Below, in pieces: positions 36,450 to 44,773 of a stretch of 64,000 nucleotides of DNA. This stretch comes from Mucilaginibacter kameinonensis (GTDB taxonomy: Bacteria > Bacteroidota > Bacteroidia > Sphingobacteriales > Sphingobacteriaceae), in NCBI RefSeq assembly GCF_003675385.1, contig NZ_RCWZ01000005.1, forward strand, positions 1,012,670-1,076,669, in the 5' to 3' direction. Numbering within the stretch: the stretch's first letter is position 1; every line of letters starts with the position of its first letter. A program made the translations under genes and the position numbers. Under the pieces are notes generated by a model. It was not told where the DNA came from, did not search any database, and saw only the letters and a list, made by a program, of their open reading frames with translations.

Positions 36450-39400
36450 TTATTGCCCGCCCAATACAGCGCGGAATTTAGTTTCATAGCCCTTTAACTG
36501 GTTTTCAAATTTAGTAGCCAGCGTGGTTTGATGGTTATCTTTGGTAAACTGTACCAGGCCATTCAACACCTGCATACTTATCTGCACATCTCTACCGTTA
36601 ATGCTGTTAACGTCCTGAGTGAGTAGGTAAGCATTATAATCCAGCTGATCGGTAAGGTAATTATCAATATTGGTAGCCAGCTTGTTTCCTAATACTACGT
36701 CATGTAGCTCATAAGCCAGTTGGGTTAAATACAACTTACGACCAGCAACATCTACATACGGATAAAGATCAGGAAGCTCGGCATCATATTTCTGAACAAC
36801 TTTCAGGGCTTTATCATTTTTCCCTTCCTGAACAAGGTTTTGAGCCAGATCAAGGAAAGTAGTTACCATTACTGGATAAAACATTGAGGTTGACTCATGA
36901 TCAAGATATTTGGCAGTTTTGAATTTACCGAATTTAAACTTATTCATCACGTTATCAAACATTACATCGGTATTGGTTTTGCTCAACTGATCATGTAAAG
37001 CAGTATCTGGTTTAAACGGAATCAGGTGGTAGGTGAAGCCCTCTTTGTACAAGTAAGGCTGCAGACCAATCAGGTTCTCATTGCCAATGGTTGTAGTAAA
37101 GCAGATTGGGCGTTTCCAGTGGTTGTGCGCCAAAATATCAAACATGGCCAAATTCTCTTTGGTTACGTAGTTTGATGTGTACTTCCATTCCATAGCAGTA
37201 GCAAGCTTATCTTTTTGATCGGCTTTTACAACACCGTTAGCAATAACCTCATCCGGGTTAATGGTAAGCTTAAGATTTTTAGTTGGCAGATAATTGCCAT
37301 AATCGCCGCTTTGATATTGTACCTGGGTAGCTTTATCGTCAGAGGTAATAAAATCAAACACTTCTTTAATCTCCTGAAAGCCTGGCAATTTCTGGTCGTT
37401 AAAATAAATAACATCCCTCACTCCTTCTTTATACTTGTCGTATGGCATGGTTATAGGCAACGGTTCCGAGTCGTTCATTTTCTTCTGCATCTGGCGGATA
37501 TACCAATCGCCGGTAAACAAGCTCAGGTTTACGATGCGCACATCCGGACGGATGCCTTCAACCTCCTGATCGTACCACAAAGAGTAAGTATCATTATCGC
37601 CATAAGTAAACAGAATGGCATTTGGCGGGCATGAAATCAGGTAGTTGTAAGCCATATCATGCGGTGTCATTTTGGTTGAACGGTCATGATCTTTCCATTC
37701 TTTAGCGGCCAAAAGTACCGGGCAAATCAGCAAACCGATCACCGTTGAGCCAATAGCGGCTATTTTAGCATCAACGTATTTGCGGCCAAATTCGGCAATG
37801 GCAATTACGCCAAGCCCTATCCATATAGCAAAGGCATAAAACGAACCTACGTACGAGTAATCACGCTCGCGCGGCTGAACCGATGCCTGGTTTACATATA
37901 ATACAATTGCCAAACCGGTAAAGAAAAACAACAAACCAACAATCAGCGCGTCTTTACTACGACGGTTAACATGGAAAAACAAACCAATTAAACCAATTAT
38001 CAGCGGCAGGGCGTATAATGGCGTGTAAGTAGTAGCGGCAGTTACCGATTTTGGCAAATGTTTGCCACCGTCAAACAATCCACTTGTCCAGTTGCCGTCT
38101 ATACCTTCAGTGCTGGTTTGCCCGTCGGCATCGTTATAACGGCCAACAAAGTTCCAGAAAAAGTAACGCCAGTACATCTGGTACATTTGCCAGCTGAACA
38201 TCCATTTCAGGTTATCGCCCATTGTCGGCGCCTGATTTTCAGGAATCCGTAGCCATTGTTTGTAAAACTGCACATCGTTAGGATCGGTACTGTACATACG
38301 CGGCAAGGCGGTAGTGTGATCATAAACGTAGTCGGTTTTACGACCGGCATTTTCATATTGGGTTTTACCTTTACGGTAAATGATACTTCCTTGTTTCTGA
38401 TCGGTAACCTGTGAGTCATACATAGGACCGGTTAGCAAAGGCACTTCACCGTATTGAATACGGTTAAGGTATCCGTAAAGTGTAAACGCGTTATCGGGGT
38501 GCGAGTTATTTAAATTGGTATTAGCAGTAGCGCGAATAGGTATATAAGCGAATGAACCGTAACCGAAATAGATAAATGCTACGCACAATAATGCCAGGTT
38601 TAGCACCGGTTTCTTTTTGCGGATACTGTAAATGATACCTATTACCAATGCCACAATTATCAGCAGGATAAAGAAGAAAGCACCGCTGCCAAAGCCCATC
38701 CCTAATGAGTTAACAAAGAACAAATCGAAATAAGCGGCAAACTTGATAGTGTATCCCCTGATACCATATTGAACCAGACCTAAAATTATAACACCTACCA
38801 GGAAAGCAATTATCGCGTTACCTGTAGTAACCTTTTTGCTCCTGCGGAAATGATAAACCATTGCAATGGCAGGGATTGTCAATAAGTTAAGCAGGTGGAT
38901 ACCGATAGATAAACCAATAACATAAGCTATAAAAACAATCCATTTATCGGCACCAGGTTCGTCAGCATGTTCGTCCCATTTAAGGATTGCCCAAAACACT
39001 ATTGCAGTACATAATGAAGATAAGGCGAATACAATGGTTTCAACAGCCGAAAACCAAAATGTGTCTGTATAAGTGAAGCCTAATGCGCCTACAAGGCCGG
39101 CACCCATGATCACGTACAGTTTATAGCCGTCAATTGCTTCATCACGTTTTTCGACCATGAGTTTTTTGGCAAATGCAGTGATTGTCCAAAATAAGAACAT
39201 AATAGTAGCGCCACTGGCCAAAGCCGAACCCATATTGGTAAAAAATGGAACTTTAGTATTATCACCAAATGACAGCAGCGACAAAACCTTGCCTATCATG
39301 GCAAAAACAGGATAACCGGGCTGGTGGGCTACCTGTAAACGGTAGGCACATGAAATAAATTCGCCGCAATCCCAAAAGCTTACAGATGGCTCTAATGTTA

Positions 39401-39470
39401 AAATATAGGTTATTGAGGCTATAACAAAACAAAGCCAACCTAACAGGTTATTGATTTTTTTGTACTGCAT
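36450..39470 (-). CDS. DUF2723 membrane protein (GT117-like, putative protein O-glycosyltransferase)
   Basis: 1006 residues. The N-terminal half holds about 12 membrane helices. The first periplasmic loop has the family motif SVSFWDCGEFISCAYRLQ with acidic residues, as in GT-C-fold mannosyltransferases, then HQPGYPVFAMIG. The C-terminal 430 residues are soluble (PRERDYSYVG, FTYGDNDTYSLWYDQEVEG) and end in helical repeats. Proteins of this type are listed as glycosyltransferase family 117 and are linked to protein O-glycosylation in Bacteroidota. No other glycosylation genes are adjacent; the nucleotide-sugar genes near 61-64 kb are unlinked but could supply donors. Family is secure, catalysis is inferred. 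Confidence 0.85.
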   Translation of the reverse strand: MQYKKINNLLGWLCFVIASITYILTLEPSVSFWDCGEFISCAYRLQVAHQPGYPVFAMIGKVLSLLSFGDNTKVPFFTNMGSALASGATIMFLFWTITAFAKKLMVEKRDEAIDGYKLYVIMGAGLVGALGFTYTDTFWFSAVETIVFALSSLCTAIVFWAILKWDEHADEPGADKWIVFIAYVIGLSIGIHLLNLLTIPAIAMVYHFRRSKKVTTGNAIIAFLVGVIILGLVQYGIRGYTIKFAAYFDLFFVNSLGMGFGSGAFFFILLIIVALVIGIIYSIRKKKPVLNLALLCVAFIYFGYGSFAYIPIRATANTNLNNSHPDNAFTLYGYLNRIQYGEVPLLTGPMYDSQVTDQKQGSIIYRKGKTQYENAGRKTDYVYDHTTALPRMYSTDPNDVQFYKQWLRIPENQAPTMGDNLKWMFSWQMYQMYWRYFFWNFVGRYNDADGQTSTEGIDGNWTSGLFDGGKHLPKSVTAATTYTPLYALPLIIGLIGLFFHVNRRSKDALIVGLLFFFTGLAIVLYVNQASVQPRERDYSYVGSFYAFAIWIGLGVIAIAEFGRKYVDAKIAAIGSTVIGLLICPVLLAAKEWKDHDRSTKMTPHDMAYNYLISCPPNAILFTYGDNDTYSLWYDQEVEGIRPDVRIVNLSLFTGDWYIRQMQKKMNDSEPLPITMPYDKYKEGVRDVIYFNDQKLPGFQEIKEVFDFITSDDKATQVQYQSGDYGNYLPTKNLKLTINPDEVIANGVVKADQKDKLATAMEWKYTSNYVTKENLAMFDILAHNHWKRPICFTTTIGNENLIGLQPYLYKEGFTYHLIPFKPDTALHDQLSKTNTDVMFDNVMNKFKFGKFKTAKYLDHESTSMFYPVMVTTFLDLAQNLVQEGKNDKALKVVQKYDAELPDLYPYVDVAGRKLYLTQLAYELHDVVLGNKLATNIDNYLTDQLDYNAYLLTQDVNSINGRDVQISMQVLNGLVQFTKDNHQTTLATKFENQLKGYETKFRAVLGGQ

Positions 39471-39714
39471 TTAATAATATATCAATTGATTTAATAGCGC
39501 GGCAAATATCATGATTTTTATAACTTAATAAAAAAAAACACCTGCGCGTGACAAAATTTAACAATAATTAACTTTTTGAAGCATTGTAGTTAAGCAAAAT
39601 TTAACCACAGATTTAAATGCGCAGACAAACGACAAAGTATTTTCGACACATAAACTTTCATAACGATCAACCTGTTTTAATGCGCTTTCATATTTAACTT
39701 ACCATGATATAACT

Positions 39715-39800
39715 AACGAGAGCCATGCTGAGCTTGTCGAAGCATAGTGGGTAGGGACTCTGCATGTGACCCTTTGACAGGCTCGGGGTGGCAGTACATC
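39715..39800. repeat. Diverged gtcatgctgag-type palindrome upstream of the RemB/Wzi-like gene
   Basis: The 468-base gap between the divergent starts of the DUF2723 and RemB/Wzi-like genes holds no gene. In it, 39723-39742 (ccatgctgagcttgtcgaag) pairs imperfectly with 39771-39792 (cctttgacaggctcgg region). Wording matches the elements at 19911-20155. The rest of the gap is AT-rich and must contain both promoters; I cannot place them with confidence. Confidence 0.6.
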
Positions 39801-39938
39801 TACACTTAATACATTCTCACATTTACAGATCTCCATTTTGTACAGTTCAAAAGAAACAACCCTGGGGCATTATATGTATATACCCTTATTTATGAATGAA
39901 ATTTTTATCTTAGAACAATTAATACTTATTTTGTTGTA

Positions 39939-41561
39939 ATGCAAAACCTCTACTCTGTAAACTTCCGAAAAACAATTATAATAGCCGTAACTGCCTTATT
40001 TATATCGCAGTTAGCTAAGGCACAATCGGTTTATTTACCTAATTCATACCAGTTGTATCAAAAATTCAATTCGGATATTTATTCTGTAAAAAGCTCGGCT
40101 CATACTTCTTTACGCCCATTTTTGATTGACAGTACTATTCTGCATACTTATGATTCTGTGATGAACGTTGGTGTTAAAGATCGTAAAACGTGGGGCGGAC
40201 GTAAATTATTTAACGAGCACCTTTTTGATGTAAAGGCTAAAGAATATACCTTTTACGCTGATTACATTACCGATGTGCAAGCCGGAAGGGATTTTACCAA
40301 TAGTACTACAACTAATTTAAATGTACGCGGCTATCAAATAGGAGGTACGGTTGGAAATAAGTTTTCATTTTACACCAGTGGTTTTGAAAATTCGGCCAAG
40401 TTTGCGTCTTATTACAACAACTATGTAAACACCAACGGTTTTATACCTGGCCAGGCTTATGCCAGAAAATACACCGGTCAACCACGCAACTCACAGGATT
40501 GGTCATATGTAACCGCGATCCTTTCATATTCAGTAACTCCCAAGTTGAATATTACTTTAGGCGAGGATAAAATGTTTATCGGCGATGGATACAGATCGGT
40601 GCTGCTATCTGATTTTGCCGCCAATATGCCGCTGCTAAGAATTACGGCCGATCTTGGCCCTGTACGTTATATGGCAGCCTGGGCTTATATTGAGGATTTT
40701 AGACAGCCTATATTCGACAAATTTGGAAGTAACCGCCGCAAATGGGCATTATTCCATTATATCGACTGGAATATAACCAAACGGGCCTCATTTGGTATGT
40801 TTAATGCATTGATAACACCGGAAGCTGATGATCAGGGAAAACGGGCGGGGTTTGATGCCAATTTTGTAAATCCTATCTTATTTGCCAGCTCATTAGGGCC
40901 GGGCGGGTACCAAAAAGACAATGTTTATTTAGGTTTCAACGCCAAATACAAGATCTTTGATAAAGCCGCTTTATATGGGCAGATCATATTTGACAGATTC
41001 AAGGGCAGCGATTTCTTTTCGGGCAACAGCACCGATAACACTAACGGATGGCAGTTAGGTATCCGCGGTGCAGATATTTTCAAAGTTAAAAGGTTAAATT
41101 ACCTGTTTGAATACAATACCGTTAAACCTTACACTTACAGTAGCCAACAACCGATAAGCAGCTACTCTTTTTATGGTGATCCTTTGGCCCACCCTTACGG
41201 AGCAAACTTCAGAGAGCTTTTAGGAATCTTAAATTACTCTGTCGGACGTTTTGATTTTCAGGGGCAGGTTAATTATGCCAAATATGGTCTTGACCCTACA
41301 AAAACTGATAACAACGGAAAAATTATTACCAAACCATTTATACCGTCGGCAAACACCACCACAACCATTGGTCAGGGTATAAGTACACAACTTTACTATG
41401 GCGAAGGCACGGTTGCCTATATCCTGAACCCAAAGTACAATTTGCGTGTTGAACTTGGTGCATTATATCGCCAGGAAAAAAACGATCTGAAAGATTCAAA
41501 AAATACACTGATCACCTTAGGGTTAAGAAGTTCGTTCAGGAATTTATATCACGATTTTTAA
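39939..41561 (+). CDS. Outer-membrane barrel protein, RemB/Wzi-like
   Basis: 540 residues with a signal peptide (about 1-28, ending AKAQ). The mature part is beta-rich with alternating aromatic strands. The central block GEDKMFIGDGYRSVLLSDFAANMPLLRI is the hallmark of Bacteroidota RemB/capsule-assembly Wzi-like barrels, followed by FHYIDWNITKRASFGMF and NPILFASSLGPG. The protein ends YHDF. In Flavobacterium, RemB is linked to gliding and adhesin mobility, while Wzi binds capsule at the surface; which applies here is open. The gene is monocistronic with a strong terminator 11 bases after its stop. Confidence 0.65.
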   Translation: MQNLYSVNFRKTIIIAVTALFISQLAKAQSVYLPNSYQLYQKFNSDIYSVKSSAHTSLRPFLIDSTILHTYDSVMNVGVKDRKTWGGRKLFNEHLFDVKAKEYTFYADYITDVQAGRDFTNSTTTNLNVRGYQIGGTVGNKFSFYTSGFENSAKFASYYNNYVNTNGFIPGQAYARKYTGQPRNSQDWSYVTAILSYSVTPKLNITLGEDKMFIGDGYRSVLLSDFAANMPLLRITADLGPVRYMAAWAYIEDFRQPIFDKFGSNRRKWALFHYIDWNITKRASFGMFNALITPEADDQGKRAGFDANFVNPILFASSLGPGGYQKDNVYLGFNAKYKIFDKAALYGQIIFDRFKGSDFFSGNSTDNTNGWQLGIRGADIFKVKRLNYLFEYNTVKPYTYSSQQPISSYSFYGDPLAHPYGANFRELLGILNYSVGRFDFQGQVNYAKYGLDPTKTDNNGKIITKPFIPSANTTTTIGQGISTQLYYGEGTVAYILNPKYNLRVELGALYRQEKNDLKDSKNTLITLGLRSSFRNLYHDF

Positions 41562-41572
41562 TCAACTTTAAT

Positions 41573-41610
41573 AAAAGCCTTACAAAATGTAAAAACCTTG
41601 TAAGGCTTTT
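41573..41610. terminator. Bidirectional terminator
   Basis: 13-bp perfect stem (aaaagccttacaa / ttgtaaggctttt) with a 12-base loop and T-tract after it on the plus strand; the A-tract on the left gives a T-run on the minus strand too. It serves the RemB/Wzi-like gene (plus) and the 47-residue membrane protein (minus). Confidence 0.85.
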
Positions 41611-41613
41611 TTT

Positions 41614-41757
41614 TCAACTTCTTTTCCTCCTTAAGCCTAATAAGCAGCCCAATATTACACCTATTGCTACCCCTACTTCAATATTGTGTAAAAGCAAACC
41701 GATAACAATACCGAGTACAAATCCTCCAAAGAAAAAATCAAACCCTATCCTGTTCAT
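41614..41757 (-). CDS. Small two-helix membrane protein, unknown
   Basis: 47-codon gene, ATG at 41757 to TGA at 41614. The peptide begins MNRIGFDFFFGGFVLGIVIG and ends LLGLRRKRS. It has two hydrophobic segments (about 8-23 and 28-42) with glycines every 3-4 residues, like a glycine zipper, a short HNIE turn and a basic C-terminus, a classic small membrane protein layout. Support comes from the strong hydrophobic-basic pattern, the lack of any competing gene and the terminator that begins 4 bases after its stop. I do not know the family. Confidence 0.6.
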   Translation of the reverse strand: MNRIGFDFFFGGFVLGIVIGLLLHNIEVGVAIGVILGCLLGLRRKRS

Positions 41758-41841
41758 TTTTCAAATTAAATCATTTTTCCTGCTGACAAACTGTTGTCAT
41801 AAACATATATTTATTTTGAATAGCGTTTTTAATAAATATAC

Positions 41842-42900
41842 ATGACTAATCTTGACAAAGCTAACCTACGGGCTTATAACCAACGCCTTAATCAAAATAA
41901 GTTTAAGAAGCCAGAAGAGGTAATAGGCTATATGAGCGCTATGCAAGCCCAGGAATACGCCTATGCTAAATGGGCAATTGGTTTACGAATGCAGTCGCCC
42001 GCGGATAAAACTGTGGAAAAAGCCATGACTACAGGCTCAATTTTAAGAACGCATGTACTAAGACCAACCTGGCATTTTGTATTACCGCAGGATATCCGCT
42101 GGATGCTTAGCCTCACCGCGCCACGGATCAACGCGGGCAATGCTACCATGTATAGAAAGCAGGAAGTTACCGAGGCCATTTTCAATAAAAGCTTTGATGT
42201 ATTTACAAAAGCTATGCAGGGTGGCAAACAGTTAGCCCGCGCCGAAATAGCTAAAGCCCTTAATGAAGCTAACATAGCTACCGACGATTTGAGGCTTACC
42301 ATCATATTGATGAAAGCTGAATTGGAGCAGTTAATTTGCAGTGGAGCCAGGCAGGGCAAACAATTTACCTATGCCCTGTTTGACGAACGTGCACCCATGA
42401 CACCGGTCATTGATCGGGACGAAGCAGTGGCCCGGCTTGTTCTTCGTTATTTTACAAGCCATGGCCCCGCTACCATAAATGATTTTGTGCATTGGAGTGG
42501 ATTAACCGTTGCCGATGCAAAAGCAGGCACCGAAGAAAACAAACAACAACTGCACGGAATCAACGTTGATGGAGTAAATTACTGGATGGGCACTGATGTG
42601 GATTTCAGTAAAGTAAAAAAAACGGGCGCGTATCTGTTACCCGTGTATGATGAATTACTCATTTCCTATAAAAACCGGGATGCCATGGTACCTGCTAAAT
42701 TCAGGGATAAAATGGGTGCGATTACCTTTTTCCCAACCATTATGTTCAATAACCAGGTACTGGGCAACTGGGGCCGGAGTATCGGCAAAAAAACTATCGA
42801 TATTGAGCTAAAACCATTCGGTAATCTCACAAAAGCACAAAACGATGCTATTGAAACAGCAGCACACCGTTTTAAAAAATTTAACGGACTATCGCAATAA
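41842..42900 (+). CDS. AlkZ-like winged-helix DNA glycosylase family protein (HTH_42)
   Basis: 352 residues of the AlkZ/YcaQ (winged-helix, HTH_42) family, whose studied members excise alkylated bases or unhook interstrand crosslinks. An N-terminal QAQ motif (Q35-A36-Q37 in MSAMQAQEYAYAKWAIGLR) fits the catalytic QxQ of AlkZ-type enzymes; YcaQ types carry QxD instead. HVLRPTWHFV (residues about 65-75) and YFTSHGPATINDFVHWSGL, a helix-turn-helix segment, are other family blocks. The next gene, 44 bases on, is an Fpg/Nei-like glycosylase, which strongly supports a DNA-repair role. Substrate range is inferred. Confidence 0.82.
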   Translation: MTNLDKANLRAYNQRLNQNKFKKPEEVIGYMSAMQAQEYAYAKWAIGLRMQSPADKTVEKAMTTGSILRTHVLRPTWHFVLPQDIRWMLSLTAPRINAGNATMYRKQEVTEAIFNKSFDVFTKAMQGGKQLARAEIAKALNEANIATDDLRLTIILMKAELEQLICSGARQGKQFTYALFDERAPMTPVIDRDEAVARLVLRYFTSHGPATINDFVHWSGLTVADAKAGTEENKQQLHGINVDGVNYWMGTDVDFSKVKKTGAYLLPVYDELLISYKNRDAMVPAKFRDKMGAITFFPTIMFNNQVLGNWGRSIGKKTIDIELKPFGNLTKAQNDAIETAAHRFKKFNGLSQ

Positions 42901-42944
42901 CAAACATTAATAACCACTATAAGTTACCTATAAAAATACATACC

Positions 42945-43715
42945 ATGCCCGAACTACCCGATCTTCAGGCTTTCAGCCACAACCTTCAAAAGAAACTTGC
43001 AGGCAAAACCGTAAAAAAGATAGAAGTCCCAAACGCTAAAAAGCTAAATGTTAGCGCACATGAACTGGGTGAAGTTTTAAGCGGACAAAAACTTGATAAA
43101 GTTTACCGCGAAGGTAAAGAGCTCCATATTAAATTTAGCAAAGGCGATGTGCTCGGTTTGCACCTGATGTTGCATGGTAAGCTATTTTTGTTTGATACTA
43201 AAAACGAAAACAAATACAGTATCATTGAACTGTACTTTGATGACGATAGCGGATTAACATTAACCGACTTTCAGGGGATTGCGGCCCCCACCCTTAACCC
43301 CGAGAAAAAGGATGTACCCGATGCCCTTGATGCAGATGTTGAGTACCTGAAAAAACGCCTTGCAAAAACAAAAACCAATATCAAAACAGTTTTGCTTGAT
43401 CAAAAGATTTTGCGCGGCATTGGTAATGCGTACGCGGATGAAATTTTATGGCATGCCCGTATTTCGCCGTTTTCGGTAAGCAGTAAAATACCGGAAGCAA
43501 AACTGAAAGACCTGGTGCAGGCCATAAGATCGGTACTTGAAGATGCGGAGAAAAGCATTCTGAAATCAAACCCCGATATTATTAACGGCGAAGTGCGTGA
43601 TTTCATGAACATCCATAATTCAAAGAAAAAGCACAGTCCAACCGGCGCGGCAATTCTGATTAGCGAAGCTTCAAGAAAAACGTATTATACAGATGAGCAG
43701 GAGTTGTTTGAATAA
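42945..43715 (+). CDS. Fpg/Nei-family DNA glycosylase lacking the zinc finger cysteines
   Basis: 256 residues. The N-terminus MPELPDLQAF gives the catalytic P2 and E3 of Fpg/Nei enzymes, the helix-two-turn-helix element reads RGIGNAYADEILWHARISP, and the core includes LGLHLMLHGKLFLF. The C-terminal zinc finger is degenerate: where the four cysteines belong there are KKKHSPTGAAI and SRKTYYTDEQ, with no Cys at all, as in zincless-finger Nei/NEIL1-type enzymes. The family removes oxidised bases and nicks by beta/delta elimination. It pairs with the AlkZ-like gene 44 bases upstream. A repeat-filled gap follows. Confidence 0.9.
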   Translation: MPELPDLQAFSHNLQKKLAGKTVKKIEVPNAKKLNVSAHELGEVLSGQKLDKVYREGKELHIKFSKGDVLGLHLMLHGKLFLFDTKNENKYSIIELYFDDDSGLTLTDFQGIAAPTLNPEKKDVPDALDADVEYLKKRLAKTKTNIKTVLLDQKILRGIGNAYADEILWHARISPFSVSSKIPEAKLKDLVQAIRSVLEDAEKSILKSNPDIINGEVRDFMNIHNSKKKHSPTGAAILISEASRKTYYTDEQELFE

Positions 43716-43754
43716 GATTAATTAAGGCAAAAACTACACCCGCATTTTGATAAT

Positions 43755-43920
43755 ATGCACCGTCAGGTGCTACCTGTTTGTAGCAATAATATTCATAAAA
43801 GATATTTTGCGCCGTAGGTGCTACCCTTTCGGATATGCAATTAAAGGGTAGCACATACGGCGCAAAAGTCTCCACCCATTATTTTTGCTACAAACAGGTA
43901 TCCCCTACGGGGAAATTGAG
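43755..43920. repeat. Nested palindromic repeat, family B copy 1
   Basis: Outer arms tacctgtttgtagcaa (43771-43786) and ttgctacaaacaggta (43885-43900) are perfect over 16 bp. Inner arms 43805-43828 and 43844-43867 (ttttgcgccgtaggtgctaccctt and its complement) match 23 of 24. It ends with tcccctacgggga. A second copy is at about 59498-59670. It fills the roughly 300-base gap after the Fpg-like gene; no gene is seen. Confidence 0.85.
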
Positions 43921-44013
43921 GTTTCACAGATACTTAGCCTACTTGATGTACAGCAAAGTCGTTTACTCTTCGTTATTAATCTTAAAGTCTGCCCCTTAGG
44001 GAGGTTTAGGGGA

Positions 44014-44595
44014 CTACTTCAACTTTTTTACCACAACATTAAAATCAACGCCTACAACCGGGATCTTTTTCCAAGGCTCTGCTTCGGTATCTTTATGAAA
44101 AGTACCACCGTTAAACAAGCCACAGGCAAAACCAATATTTGAACCGGTTTTAGTTTCTAAAAACTCAATAGAAACTACAATATCTCCGGCTACCTTAACA
44201 TTATATGACGATAGATCTACTGTAATTAGCTGGTGATTATCCTGATTGTTATATTTTTTGATATAGCCTTTTATTTCGTCTTTAACCAAATTAGCTTCAT
44301 TTGGAAGTTTTCCGGCCATTTGGTAAACATTCACTTTAAATGGGATGCTATCGTTTGAACGGTTTTGGGTATGAAAACTTAGTTTCAATAATTGAACGGG
44401 GTTTTTACCTGCATTCATTTCAATGCCAACTTGTCTGCCTTTAACAGCATCGAAAGAAGTATTGGATGAACCAGTTCGCAGCTTATTACCTATTGTTTTG
44501 GTTTTATCTTGTGCAGATACGCCGACGGCAACAAGAGATAAAAAGCAAACGGCAAGTAATTTTACAAAATTTCGAGGTGATATAAGATTTAGCAT
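44014..44595 (-). CDS. Secreted beta-rich protein, unknown
   Basis: 193 residues from ATG 44595 (MLNLISPRNFVKLL), which places a signal peptide ending VGVSAQ at the front; 16 more codons are open upstream but lack sense as a leader. The mature part looks like a beta-sandwich (VGIEMNAGKNPVQLLKLSFH, GDIVVSIEFLETKTGS) with an exposed-loop pattern. I do not recognise a named family; similar small secreted proteins are common in Bacteroidota. It is convergent with the Fpg-like gene and upstream of nothing obvious. Confidence 0.7.
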   Translation of the reverse strand: MLNLISPRNFVKLLAVCFLSLVAVGVSAQDKTKTIGNKLRTGSSNTSFDAVKGRQVGIEMNAGKNPVQLLKLSFHTQNRSNDSIPFKVNVYQMAGKLPNEANLVKDEIKGYIKKYNNQDNHQLITVDLSSYNVKVAGDIVVSIEFLETKTGSNIGFACGLFNGGTFHKDTEAEPWKKIPVVGVDFNVVVKKLK

Positions 44596-44695
44596 AACAA
44601 TATTTTTAGATGGATTTACAGGATAGACGATACTTACACACAAATGGTTGCAACATCAATCTGAAATTTTTATCGATTTATTTTATGCATCGTAG

Positions 44696-44769
44696 AGATG
44701 CATCACACGCGTCTGCAATGTATTCAAATTGCCCTAAAGGGACACGCATGTGATCCATCTCCCTTTAGG
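44696..44769. repeat. Palindromic element after the MFS exporter
   Basis: Arms 44696-44712 (agatgcatcacacgcgt) and 44744-44760 pair with two mismatches, and inner arms cctaaaggga (44733-44742) and tccctttagg (44760-44769) are perfect. It starts 5 bases past the MFS stop on the minus strand and may serve as its terminator. Confidence 0.6.
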
Positions 44770-44773
44770 ACAA

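Noticed and set aside
43885..44142. 85-codon plus-strand frame after the Fpg-like gene
   Set aside because: It begins inside a palindromic repeat and runs antisense into the secreted protein gene.
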